DNA from: Ligustrum vulgare
Lineage: Eukaryota > Streptophyta > Magnoliopsida > Lamiales > Oleaceae
NCBI GenBank assembly: GCA_963555705.1
Contig: OY743183.1
Span: forward strand, 25,889,932-25,953,931
Length of the DNA: 64,000 bases
Direction: 5' to 3'
Program-made: the position numbers and the translations under genes
In this document: piece after piece, positions 34,979 to 45,571 of the stretch
Position numbering within the stretch: the first letter of the stretch is position 1
Layout: each line of letters opens with the position of its first letter
Notes under the pieces: generated by a model
What the model was told of the DNA's origin: nothing
Seen by the model: the letters and a program-made list of their open reading frames with translations, nothing else
The model's database searches: none

Positions 34979-35290
34979 AAAAGCGTGACGAAGCGTGGAG
35001 CCCAAGAGTCAAGCTTTTGAAGTTTAAGCGAGAGTAAGCGTTAAAAAATGTTTTTCAATTCCTAAATATTTGATTTAAGTTTTATCCATACTTGAACAAG
35101 TAAAAAAAAAGGGCAGTCGCGTGCATCGGAAGCGCTTAAGTGCACTTCAGCACGCTTTGTGAGCGCTTACTCGCGCACTGTGCGCGCTTCGCGCGCGCTT
35201 TTTAGATAAAAAAATTTTAAAACGCGTTTTTCATCAAAGCGACGCGCGAGAGGTGAGTGTCGCGCGTAATGCGCGCGATTTAAAACACTA
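34979..35290. mobile_element. hAT-type MITE with GCGC-rich core, 312 bp
   Basis: The left end is CAGTGTTCTAAAAAGCG; the right end, in reverse complement, is TAGTGTTTTAAATCGCG. These are terminal inverted repeats with the hAT-style CAGTG start. The flanking 8-mers are ctaaaaaa (34971-34978) and ctaaaaac (35291-35298), a 7/8 match to an 8-bp duplication. The core is strikingly GC-rich for this region (gcgcgcttcgcgcgcgc at 35180). No transposase is present. Confidence 0.8.
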
Positions 35291-36120
35291 CTAAAAACTG
35301 AGAACTAGACACTTTTTAATTTTAAAAAAATGATAAAAAGTAACATTTTGACACTTTTTTTATGGCACTGTAACTTTTTTTTAAAAAATGGTACAATTAT
35401 TATAATTTTAGTTTGTCACTTTTTTTATGGCACTGTCACTTTTAAAAAAAAATGGTACAATTATTATAATTTTATTCTAATCGCTGTAAATAATACGATG
35501 GAAACAAATGCGCCCTCCACCCCCCCAACCCTCCCCCGAAAAAAAAATTTAAAATAAATAAAGAGCAGAAGATGATCTAAGTTTGAGTTATCAATGATCT
35601 TTGCTTGCTATCTATTTGATGTGTATATAATTTTATTGCTTCCATATGATGTATTTGTGTATGAAGAATGTGGAATGTGTAATGTATCTATAAATGTTTT
35701 TGAACTTGTGTAATTTGTTAGTCAATCAAAAATATTGCAAAAACTAAAAAATTGACAATCAAGTAGAAAAAATGACAAATTCTAACATTTTTCACTTAAA
35801 AGTGACAAAGTGTCACTTTTTAGTTAAAAGAAAAAATGATTAAAAAAAATTACATTATGTCACTTGTTTTTTAAAAAAAAAAAAAAAGTGGCATAATTAT
35901 TCTAATATTTTGATTAAAATTAAAAAAAATTGAATTCATTCTAAGATTTTAATTTATATTTGATTGAGAAAGCAATATACATGTCACTTTTTAAAAAGTT
36001 TAAAAAGTGACAGAATTTTTAAAAAATAAGTGAAATTGTGTCACTTTTTAAAAAAGGTGACAAAATCATTGAAAAAGTGACATTGTGAAGTATTTTTGCT
36101 TCCTATAAATTTTTAAAAAG
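35291..36120. repeat. Array of palindromic aaaGTGACA/TGTCACttt motifs
   Basis: Many copies of gtgaca and tgtcac in A/T-rich spacers, often paired as small palindromes such as aaaagtgacaaagtgtcactttt (35800-35825). A 66-bp direct tandem duplication (cactttttttatggcactgt, then aatggtacaattattataat) lies at about 35350-35480. No coding potential. Confidence 0.75.
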
Positions 36121-36751
36121 TATTTTTGTAAATGGTCAAAAAAATAAATTATTTGTGTAAGTAACTGAAGAAGAATTTCAACTCAAGCCATTGGGTCATA
36201 ATTTAACCAAATCTCATCAAATGTTCCGATCAAGGTGTAAAAGCGCCTCCAATAGTAACTAAACATAAGATACTTTCTATTTTAGTCAAAACTCATCCTC
36301 TATTCTTAAATTGCATGATTGCATCTACATATTTCAATACTCTACTATTTGAATTATCTAATTTCTACTTGAATTGACTGGCAATTGACATATAAAAATA
36401 AAATAAAAATTGTTAAATAAGTTATTGAAGAAATCATAAATGTTATGTTTCAATGAGAAGTCTAAATAGAAAGCTTGTTGGATTGCCAAAAAAAAAAAAA
36501 AAAAATACTTTCTAAATTTAAAGATGTTTTCTATTATAGATTTTGTCTAGTGTGTTGTAAACATTTCACAAAATCCCTTTTTATAATAAATGAAGACAAG
36601 ATTGAGTTTATGTTCTTGTTTGGCCTGATTTTGAGATTTCTTTATTGGCTACATATGACTTGATCATGTGTCCTAAGATACCTCGATTATGGGAGTTTGT
36701 TATTACTAAAATAGTAAAATGGTGGAAAATAATAAGGACTCCAATGTGCAT
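36121..36751. repeat. Dispersed intergenic repeat, second copy at 55640-56260
   Basis: gaagaagaatttcaact, atttgaattatctaat, ttgacatataaaaa, and ctttctaaatttaaagatgtt (36170-36540) match 55650-56240 in the same order, with poly-A here where the other copy has a long (TA)n run. No gene is visible. The right end provides the actaaata target duplication of the next element. Confidence 0.75.
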
Positions 36752-36759
36752 ACTAAATA

Positions 36760-37110
36760 ACAGTTCGGTTCCCGCTTGGAGAACCAATGTGAGCTTTGGC
36801 AAAGCTCACATTTGAGGTGTGCTGTCAGTCGCTTTTTTTTTATCTTGTTTATTTATCTTTATATAATTCTTTTATCCTACATTATTTATCTTATAATTTG
36901 TCAATTGTTTGGTAAATAAAATAAATAAATTTATAAATTATATATTTTTTCAAATCACTTTTTAGTCATACTTTTTCTCTTTCAAAATTTCAATCACTAC
37001 TTTTTATCTCAAAATTACGAATAAATCAATTTATAAATCACACAGTGTTACCCAAAAAAAGGTCTTATTTGAGCTTGTTTGTCTCTCTTATTTGTTGAAT
37101 TTTCTGGTAA

Positions 37111-37182
<72 letters not shown>

Positions 37183-37820
37183 TTTGGCAAAGTAAAGCAT
37201 GTATATAGTTTTTAAATGTGAAATTTTACATATGAATTTTCGTTTTTAGTTTGTTTTATTTCATAAAATAATTATTTTTTATGTTAATTTTTTCAGAATG
37301 GAAGGTGATGACAATGTTTTTATTTCATAAGTGAATGTTGGTGTAATTTAGAAAATCGGGCAAGAATCCAAAACCCGCTTGATGATTTGTACAATATTTA
37401 TAACGAGCATGCGACGCAAAGGTAACAGCTCTAAAACATGAGACAACATTTATGTGGGTTGTGAGCATTTTGTCGAGGGGCACAATTCCTTTGTTTGGTA
37501 ACGCTGTATGGTTTATAAATTGATTTATTTATGATTTTGAGGTAAAAGTAGTAATTGAAATTTGGAGAGAGAAAATGTGTGCGATTAAAAAGTGATTTGA
37601 AAAATTATATAGTTTATAAACTTGTTTATAAATCAATTTATTTTATTTGCCAAATAATTACCAAAATAAGAATAAAAAAATAATTAAAAAAATAATAATA
37701 TTGATGTTGTCAGCCGCATTGGGTCTCCTGCGTGTGGGCACGCCATGCGCAGGAAATCCAAACTGTACTAAATAATATCATCATTTTTCACAGTGCCCAC
37801 ACGTAGGAGAACCAAACTGT
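36760..37820. mobile_element. Foldback-like non-autonomous DNA transposon, TSD ACTAAATA
   Basis: The outer termini ACAGTTCGGTTC (36760) and GAACCAAACTGT (ending 37820) are inverted repeats, flanked by perfect 8-bp actaaata copies (36752-36759, 37821-37828). Inside are long inverted arms of about 150 bp: 36905-37052 and 37494-37660 pair over most of their length (for example tttataaattgatttat and aaaaagtgatttgaaaa). They surround a (TTA)n microsatellite (37110-37181). A second aaactgt-actaaata junction at 37760-37774 shows that the right end is partly duplicated in tandem. An 8-bp duplication points to the hAT superfamily. No transposase. Confidence 0.8.
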
Positions 37821-37828
37821 ACTAAATA

Positions 37829-38399
37829 ATACCATCATTTTTCACATATGCTTTGAAGGACTGCTACATGAGCGAGTATTTCTCCAGATGATGTATCATT
37901 ATTTGTTGGTCATATAGGGTCCACGGTACCAGATGTAAGGAAAAAATACATAATTAAGGAGTTTACAAATACATATTTCAAAAATAAGACAAAACCTATA
38001 TATATTCAAAAATCAGGTATTAATTATGTTATATAATTAAAAATATTTTATTAATTATGCATATTAAGATCACAACATTGTATAATTTTCACGACACAAA
38101 CACAAATCTTTTAGGCCACAAGATTTACAAATGATTTTAAGGTGACAAATTACAAAATTATTATGTCACACAAATGTCAAATTAGTCAATTCAGACTTTT
38201 TTCTAGGTCACAAGTTTCAGATCTAATTTTAAGGTCATAAATTACTAAATCATTAGGTTACACAAATGTCAAATTAGTCAATCCCCAACATTATTCTAGG
38301 TCACAACGTATTAAATTATTATTAGCGCACGATTGACTAATAATTTATCAGGTCACAACATTTAGTTATTAGGTCACAACATATCAGGCAAGCACCCAC
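37829..38399. repeat. GGTCACAA array (reverse orientation)
   Basis: From about 38070 to 38395, copies of aggtcacaa, gtcacacaaatgtc and ggtcacaacat recur every 20-40 bp, including an ~85-bp near-duplicate (38135-38220 versus 38225-38300, both with cacaaatgtcaaattagtcaat). It is the reverse complement of the 28020-28720 motif. 37829-38069 is AT-rich without recognisable content. Confidence 0.75.
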
Positions 38400-38835
38400 T
38401 CATCACCACCAGTCCACCACCATTGTCTCAACCCCGCCGCCGTCAGCTCCTCCCAACGCCGCCGCCACGACGCTCTTGACCAAAAAGAAAAGAGAGAGAG
38501 ATAAAAGAAACTGTTATTGCAAAATATCTCTTGAAACCCATCACCACGTAGCACCGGACGACACATCGTTTAAATCCCAACGCCGCCGCCGTTGTAGCTC
38601 CCCATCCAAAAAAATAAATAAAAAAAGGAAGAAGAAGACAAGAAACTGCTGCTGCAAAATCACCCACAGCCACCACCCCAACATTCGGCACTGCAATCCA
38701 AAATAAACGCTGCAGATCTTTGAGATTCACTCACCCGATCGCAGATCCACCGATCTGCCACCCTTACATGACTGATTCACAACCGCTGCAACACTGCACA
38801 GCCCCAACGCCAACACCATCTCCACCTACACCACA

Positions 38836-38881
<46 letters not shown>

Positions 38882-39310
38882 GTAAGCGCGACGCCGCTGC
38901 AGGGGCGCCGCTATGCCTGCTTCCATCACAGTGGTGCCAGCGCTGCCTCGTTTCAAGTAGTGCACCGCTGTAACTTGAAAACTGCTCCTCCAGCGACATT
39001 GTGTGTGATTTTGGAGGAAAGGCAAAGGTGCCGAGGTGGTCGACAGTTGGGTTAGGGGAGATTGAATGGTTTGAAATTGGATTTGTAGAAATATAGAGAG
39101 AGAATAATTAGGGTTTGAAGTTGTATTGTATGACTTTGAGTTGAATAATTAATTTAATTTTAGATTATACAAATTTAATTAATTAATTATAAAAATCTTA
39201 ATAGAACCTGAAATTTGAACTTATTTAGGTTTCACCTCATTGTTTAATTTGAATTTTAAATATAAGGGTGAATGTAATTTTCACATAATTCTTTTGATTT
39301 GATATATTTG
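38400..39310. repeat. CAC/CGCC-rich segment with (GA)n and tail; composite repeat copy
   Basis: Proline/histidine-rich open frames exist on both strands but are compositional (CCACC, GCCGCC, and a (GA)20 run at 38839-38878), so no gene is called. The tail (39070-39290: agagagagaataattagggtttgaa, acctgaaatttgaac, aagggtgaatgtaatttt) matches 55360-55560. The order GGTCACAA array, CAC-rich core, tail is the same as in the right-hand copy. Confidence 0.6.
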
Positions 39311-39870
39311 AAAGGATGCTACAGGGTCCTCGTTCACTATGACAATCCAATACTGCAAATGAACTGGCCATGAACAAGTAATACTTTAGTTAGTTATATA
39401 ATTTTTATTTTTATTTAGTAATTTAAATAGTAATATCTATATAAAGGAAATAATTATTGAAATAAATTAAATCTTCAGAATTAAAAATAAGGAAATAAAT
39501 AAATACTATTAGAAAATAACTGGAACAAATTTTATTTTGTGTAATATTTGGTTTAACGAGTTGGATATGAATATAATACGATCAGATTATGTGCTATAGA
39601 TGGTCAAAACAAGATAAATTACAACATATGTCAATTTTGAGTACAACCAAATATATTTTGAACTATTTTTTCGTGTTTTTGGCAAAAAGCTTATAATTCT
39701 TGAGATGAAGCAATTGCCTAGTAATTAATAAATATAATATTATATATAATATAAAATTAATTATCACCTATATTTTAAATTAAAACTAATATAATATTAA
39801 ATTAAAAAAAAAAAAACTTAAACAACACATACAAGTATGTTCCAATGTCCCCCACCTGGCACCCCACCCC
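39311..39870. other. AT-rich stretch, no gene; fragment shared with 13740-13850
   Basis: ggtttaacgagttggatatgaat and ggtcaaaacaagataa (39550-39615) repeat the block at 13759-13850. Otherwise featureless. Confidence 0.5.
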
Positions 39871-40848
39871 ACCCCACCCCTACCAAGTCACAGTTGGTCA
39901 CAAAAATTACAATTCGGTCACAATTACTAATTTTAGTAACAAGTCCCACATCTCCCCGTTCTCACCCCCACCTCACCACACCCCACACCACATACAAAGT
40001 CACAGTTGATCACACAAAGTCAAAATTTAGTCACAATTACAACTTTAGTTGCAAACTTCACAACCGCCCCCCACACGCCCCCACCCACAAAGTCACAATA
40101 ACACAAAGTCATATTTAGTTACACAAAGTCGCAGTTAGTTACACAAAGTCGCATTTATAAATTTATTAACAAATTTTGCCCCCACCCCCATCCCCACCCC
40201 ACCCCACCCCACCCACAGAGTAGTAGTTGGTCACACAAAGTCAGTTTTAGTCACAATTACGACTTTAGTTACGAATTTCACTACCACCCCACCCCACTCC
40301 ACTTTACCCTATCCCATCTTACGAGCAACAGTCACAATTGATCACATGAAGCCACAATTCAAGTCAGAATTATAAATTTGTTCGCAAATTTCACTCCAAC
40401 CCACCCCACCTTACTAGCAAAGTTACAATTGGTCAGACAAATTTACAGTTCGATTATATTTACAAATTTAATTGCAAAATCCACCTCCACCTCACCTGCA
40501 GAGTCACAATTGGTCACACAGGGTCTCGGTTCGATCACACGAGGTCACAGTTCAATCACATAAAGTCACATTTCGGTCACACAAGGTCACAAAATAACAA
40601 TTGATACTAATCTCTAATATAAATGGTCACAATCATCCATAATTGATCATATATTATTTATTTATTGATCACAACTTACTCGTTTATTGGTCATGGTTAG
40701 CAATAATTTTTGTAACAATTACTTAATAATTGGTCATAATCATCCTTAATTAATCACATATTATTTATTTACTGATCAATTACACATTTTCTTAGTCATA
40801 TCCTGCACTTATCACAAGTCGTACAAAGTCACAATTAGTCAATATTTT
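39871..40848. repeat. GTCACAA array with CCACCCC tracts
   Basis: About thirty copies of (t)cacaa(a)gtcaca and related units, in a longer ~130-bp higher-order period in which each block has a ccaccccaccc tract, caaagtcacagttggtcac, and caattacaa(c/a)tttagtt. The array is broken by the solo LTR at 40849 and resumes at 43430-43512. No coding sequence. Confidence 0.8.
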
Positions 40849-42740
40849 TGTAACACCCCAAGTTTAAAATCTTAAATCTCGATGTGTCAACTTTCTTTCA
40901 CTTTATATGCGGAAATAAGACATTTTAAACTCTAAAACTTTCATTTTCTATTGAAATATTCTAAAGAAATCTCGACAGAATTCCCCCTATAAATTGGACT
41001 TAACCAACCTGTAGAGGGACAACATAACAATTTTAAAACATAAATCTCAACTCATTCAATAACCACTTCACCAAAACCATTTCAGTCAATCCCAAATTTC
41101 TCGACATAATAATTCCAAATCCATAAACTTTAACAAATAAAATGAGAGGTGGTTTAATCTCTAATACGATACCATTACATATTCAAAGCTAACTCCAACA
41201 AACTAATTATCAATAATGAATGAATATGAAATAATTAATGAGAAACTTAAGTAAATTATAATTTTATTTTATTTTTAAAAAAATGAAAGCGGGTACTGTC
41301 TAAGTCTGCCGCCAAATGCTCTCCTCGTATCATCTAGTTTTCATCACCTAAAATATTGGGGAGGGATTAAGGTGAGCTAAAGCTCAGTAAGCAAACTTTG
41401 TGCAAGTGATGCATGCTTATGACATGAAATGCTTTAAACAATTTTAAATATGTATCATCATTTACTTTATTTTCCAGAACTTTCAAACTTTTCAAACTTT
41501 CACTTAAACATTTCAAAACTTTTACTTCATTTCTATCGTGACCTCACTTGATGTATCTTCTAGTCAATCAGACAGCAGTGGAAATTTTTTTTGTTTGGAA
41601 CCAGATTCATTCCACCGCAAATCGATTTAACACACACTTTCATTCCACCGTATTGTGGTACTTCAATCCACCGCGAAGCGGTAAAAATCATTTACATTCA
41701 CCCCCACAATGCAGTTTAATATTAACTTTTCCACCGCAAAGCGATTTAACATATTCCATCGGGTACGCGGGTCCCCCGCACCCCATTTCCCACTCACTTC
41801 TTTCATGACTTAGAAGTACACTCATTTCTTCCTTAAAATTTGTGATACATAACTTTTGAGAAAACTTTCATTTGAAAACATTTGACTTTTCACATTCGAT
41901 GACAATGCATGCTTGTCAATGCATTGACATGATAACATGCATGTTTAAACATTTAACTTAATTAACACATACTCTCATAATATAAGCAATAAGTCATCAA
42001 AGCAAGTAAATCACAACATAATCACTTAAGTACAATAATTTCACGTTGACATTCAGCTTTGATGAAAATAGGGGGAGTTTACTTACCTGAAGTACTTAGT
42101 AGTCGCTTTACTTAAACAGCAGGTGGAAGTCTTGGTTGCCCTCGACATCAATGTACCAATTCTTCTAATTATATTCATTCATTAACAAAATATAACTTTT
42201 AATTCAAAATACATTCATTATCCTTTTTGAACTAAGAATACTAATAAAACTTCAATTTGATCCACAATTTAACCCAAATGAGGTTTTTAAAGATGTCAAA
42301 CACCTAGCATGCCATATTTCCAACACAAAAATCAAATTTCATTGCGAATTAGAAAATTTTCTTACCTTTAATTAAATTCAAACTCAAATAAATATATCTA
42401 ATTTAAACCAGAATTTACAAAATACTCGAATAACAACTCTAATCATTCATGAAATTTTCCCCAAATCATAAATTTATAGTTTTCAACTCATAATTAAACA
42501 CGAATAGCTAACTAACTTAAATTCATACTTTATCAAAATCTGAACATTCTCATACTATGACAAGTCTGAAATACATACATATATACACACATAGTCCCAA
42601 AATTAAAGTTTAACAATTAAAATTTGAAATCTAGCTAAAATATCAATTAACCAAACTAATATACAATTTTCGAAATCTGGAAACTCCATTGTGAAAATTA
42701 TACACACGTATGTATACATAAATCAATTCCAGATTCAAAG

Positions 42741-42792
<52 letters not shown>

Positions 42793-43429
42793 TAACACAT
42801 AGACCAAAAATATATTTTGTGTCGTGATGTGTGTTACGAGGGTGGTGCTATGTGTGCGATGTGTGTGTGGACAGTGTGTGGGGGAGGGGGAAAGGAGATG
42901 CTTACGGGCGGTGTGGTCGGCGGCGAGGTGAGGAACCGAGTGGTAGACAACGGTTTGGAGTGGGCTTGTACGTGAGGCGAGGGATGAGGGAGAGACTAGA
43001 CTGAGAGGGGCGATAATCGGGTTTAGATGTTAGGTTTAGGATTTAATTTTGAAAATTTACAAATCAGTCCCTTCTCTCTCTTCATTTTGGTAAGTTGAGT
43101 GCAACAAGTATCTTTAAATAACAAAACGTGCCATGAAACTTTATCCCACTTTCAAGTTAAATCCATTTTGGCCATTTAAAACTTAATTACATAAAATTAT
43201 CAAGCTTAGGAAATAAAATAAACAATTAAACTTAGAATTGCACGTAAACAATTTATGAACATTTTAATTGGCACATTGATCGTGATTGCGTGATTGCGTC
43301 AAAGTCCTTCCACTGCAAAATAACTCAAATAGAAACAATAATAATAATCAATTACATAATTTGTAATTGCATCAACATAAAATTATGTGAGATTCAAGAA
43401 AGCACGTAAAACGAAAAAATAGTATTACA
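40849..43429 (+). mobile_element. Solo LTR, TGTAACACCCC...TATTACA, TSD ATTTT
   Basis: 2581 bp flanked by perfect atttt (40844-40848 and 43430-43434). TG...CA termini. The interior has no gag or pol and includes accgc-aaagcg repeats (41600-41760), a (TA)24 run (42740-42788) and a GC-richer stretch (42830-43010). The TGTAACACCCC start and the length resemble Tekay-type LTRs. It inserted into the GTCACAA array, which continues seamlessly on the other side. Confidence 0.92.
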
Positions 43430-43512
43430 ATTTTGATTACATTTATCTAATAATTGGTCACATCCCCGTCATAAGTCAATACAAAATCACAATCGCTCAT
43501 AATTGGTCACAA
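43430..43512. repeat. Remainder of the GTCACAA array
   Basis: aattggtcacatccccgtc, acaaaatcacaatcg and ataattggtcacaa: same motif as 39871-40848, separated from it by the solo LTR. Confidence 0.75.
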
Positions 43513-44682
43513 TGTAACACCCCAAATTTTCTAGGAACCATGTGCTTTCCTCAAATTTGGTAATTCAAATTTTGCATGAAATTATAACTTGAAATATTTA
43601 TTAATTATCAACTTATTTTAATATTAATGTTTTATTTAGTTGTTTATTTTTATGAATTATCGGGTAAGTGTTTTGATGAACTTAAACAATATACCTATAT
43701 CCACATTAAAATACTATATCCTCGTGCAATTAGAATTCCTCTCAAATATAATCTTTTATGCATTATCTACGGTTTTATGCTCCTATTATGCACACTAATT
43801 CTATTAGACATCAGCTTATGCACGGGACTTTTACAGCCAAGTCCTATTATTTAACACACTAATTGTGATTGTGCATGTTTATACACGTATAGAAAGAATT
43901 AGAGAGAGAAAGGAGAGAGAAAAGTTAAAGAAAATAAATAAAAGTTTTTCGACGCGTTCGAGATCCGTTAAGCAATATTTTTCAGTCTTTTTTATCCAAG
44001 TATTCAACCAATTTCACGAACAAGGTATGGATTTCACTAAGTGCCAAGTTGTTTGTATTTTCGCTCTTTAATGTTTTAAGTTTGAGTAATTTATGTTCAA
44101 TTATGTGATCCGAATTAATAGTAATGAGGATCTTGTGGACAATACCAAAGGGTATTATGTAGATCTACAGAAACCAGTCACAGGACTAGACCCTAAATTG
44201 AGATTGAGAATGTGTATGACCTAAATCGAGAATGAGATGGTCGGGTTTCTATTCCACTATGAAAGTATGTTATATGCGTAATTTACTTACTTTTTATATT
44301 AAATTGTGAAAATATTGGCACGAGATCTATACTGAGTATATTTATATGCTCATTCCATATTTTTAAAATATTTTACAGATGATTGATTGATCGGAGTTGG
44401 AGGTTGAGACTGCGGCAGAACCCGTGTCGCTGGATCAAGAAAACTAAATTTTTCTTTCAATATTTAATTAGTCAATTGTTTTATAAATTAAAGTTTATTT
44501 ATTTATTTAGATCTCAAGAATGATGTTGAATTATTTGATGTTTTGTAAGACATAAAGTTTAATTATGTTATTCCGCATTATTAATCTTTAAAATTGTTAT
44601 TAAATCCTATTTTAAGTCAATATTTTTATGAACAAATGAATGATTTGAGTAACCTCTGAAACACAAGTTTCAGGGTGTTACA
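43513..44682 (+). mobile_element. Solo LTR, TGTAACACCCC...GGGTGTTACA
   Basis: 1170 bp with perfect 10-bp inverted ends (TGTAACACCC / GGGTGTTACA). It contains an agagagag-aagga leader (43900-43930), tcacgaacaaggtatgg, which resembles an LTR exon/intron border, and no coding sequence. The flanks are cacaa on the left and aacac on the right, so no clean duplication. Its right flank (44683-44709) is a remnant of host DNA before the viral insertion. Confidence 0.75.
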
Positions 44683-44710
44683 AACACTATGCACCCCCAA
44701 TCTCAGCCAT

Positions 44711-44851
44711 TTTGAGGATGGTGTGTGCGGAAGTGTATTAATCAAGACATGTGATCTCATGCTTGGCCAAATATGTAAACAAAATAAATTTAAGGAGCTT
44801 TCAGAATTAAACCTTCTTGATGTACGTTGTTGTTTGATGTTTCCTACGTTT
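44711..44851 (-). repeat. Viral terminal redundancy, copy 1 (141 nt)
   Basis: Identical, as read, to 54572-54712. It is the 141 nt directly upstream of the tRNA primer site. This copy ends at the primer-site boundary and joins host DNA. Confidence 0.95.
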
Positions 44852-45571
44852 CTTTTTTGATCCCACGCCTCACTATGTTGAGTTACTGAGCTATGTTTCC
44901 CTTGCAACCACTTGTCTAGCGGTACTCCAGTTGCCTGAACTCTTAATAGATCCGTACGTATTTGAACAAAGTAAGAAAAGTGAAGAAAACATTGAACTTT
45001 TATTGAAAATAGAAGGTTTAAGAGAAAAACTCTTAAACTTATTTAATTACATATTTTTGATCCAAGTATGGATCACTGTCTTGAAGGTGTTTAGCCTTGA
45101 TACATTTTTCAGAGTAAAATTCAAAAAGAAAATTGAAGCGAAAAATTTCCTCCCCCTTTCTTCTGTCTTTTCTCCTTTTTATAGTCGTCCGTTGTTCTCC
45201 TTTTTCCTGTTGAATTCAGCAGAGTGCCTTCATTCTTCACGTGATTATTTTTAGTAGCCTTGTAGCCTTTTTGACTTCTTTCTCCCAATTTGTAGCCTTT
45301 TTGACTTCTTTCTCCCAATTTGTAACCTTTTTGACTTCTTTCTCCCAACTTTTTTCTCTTTCTTCATTTGTTACGAGAAATTTTTCTCTCTTTTCTCCTC
45401 TTGTCCTTTTTCTCTTTCCTCTTTTTTCCTTCTTTTTGTCTTCTTTTGCTCTCTTTTCTCCTCTTGTCCTTTTTTCTCTTTCCTCTTTTTCCTTCTTTTG
45501 TCTTCTTTTTCAAAATTTGTTACGTCCTTATTAGATAATTTTTGACACGCGTTTCACCGGGAAACTTCTGG
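44852..45571 (-). promoter_or_regulatory. Viral large intergenic region: promoter, leader and poly(A) signal
   Basis: On the minus strand: three perfect or near-perfect 30-bp repeats (45261-45350), a G-box CACGTG (45238-45243), a TATA box TATAAAAAGG (45174-45183), a purine-rich tract AAGAAAGGGGGAGGAAA (about 45145-45162), and AATAAA (44998-45003) about 170 nt past the TATA box. Caulimoviruses use this layout for the 35S-type promoter: the poly(A) signal lies a short way downstream of the start site, so the first passage must read through it. It would drive leftward transcription out of the viral insert into the solo LTR at 43513. Confidence 0.8.
45261..45350 (-). repeat. Three tandem 30-bp promoter repeats (block A)
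   Basis: The unit, read on the plus strand, is tgtagcctttttgacttctt then tctcccaatt, at 45261, 45291 and 45321, with one or two changes in the third. It sits about 80-180 bp upstream of the TATA box. Block B has the matching array at about 51629-51718. Confidence 0.95.

Noticed and set aside
38476..39055. Basic/His/Pro-rich frames as a possible host gene
   Set aside because: Explained by CCACC, GCCGCC and (GA)n repeats; the related segment at 54713-55440 does not conserve any frame.
43513..44682. Target-site duplication for this solo LTR
   Set aside because: Flanks cacaa and aacac do not match in direct orientation.
45261..45350. CRISPR-like array of 30-bp repeats
   Set aside because: Repeats are contiguous without spacers and sit in a viral promoter in a plant genome.
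45241..45534. 97-codon Ser/Phe-rich frame in the viral intergenic region (and its mirror at 51445-51738)
   Set aside because: Lies across the promoter repeats on the non-coding strand; a by-product of purine-rich sequence.
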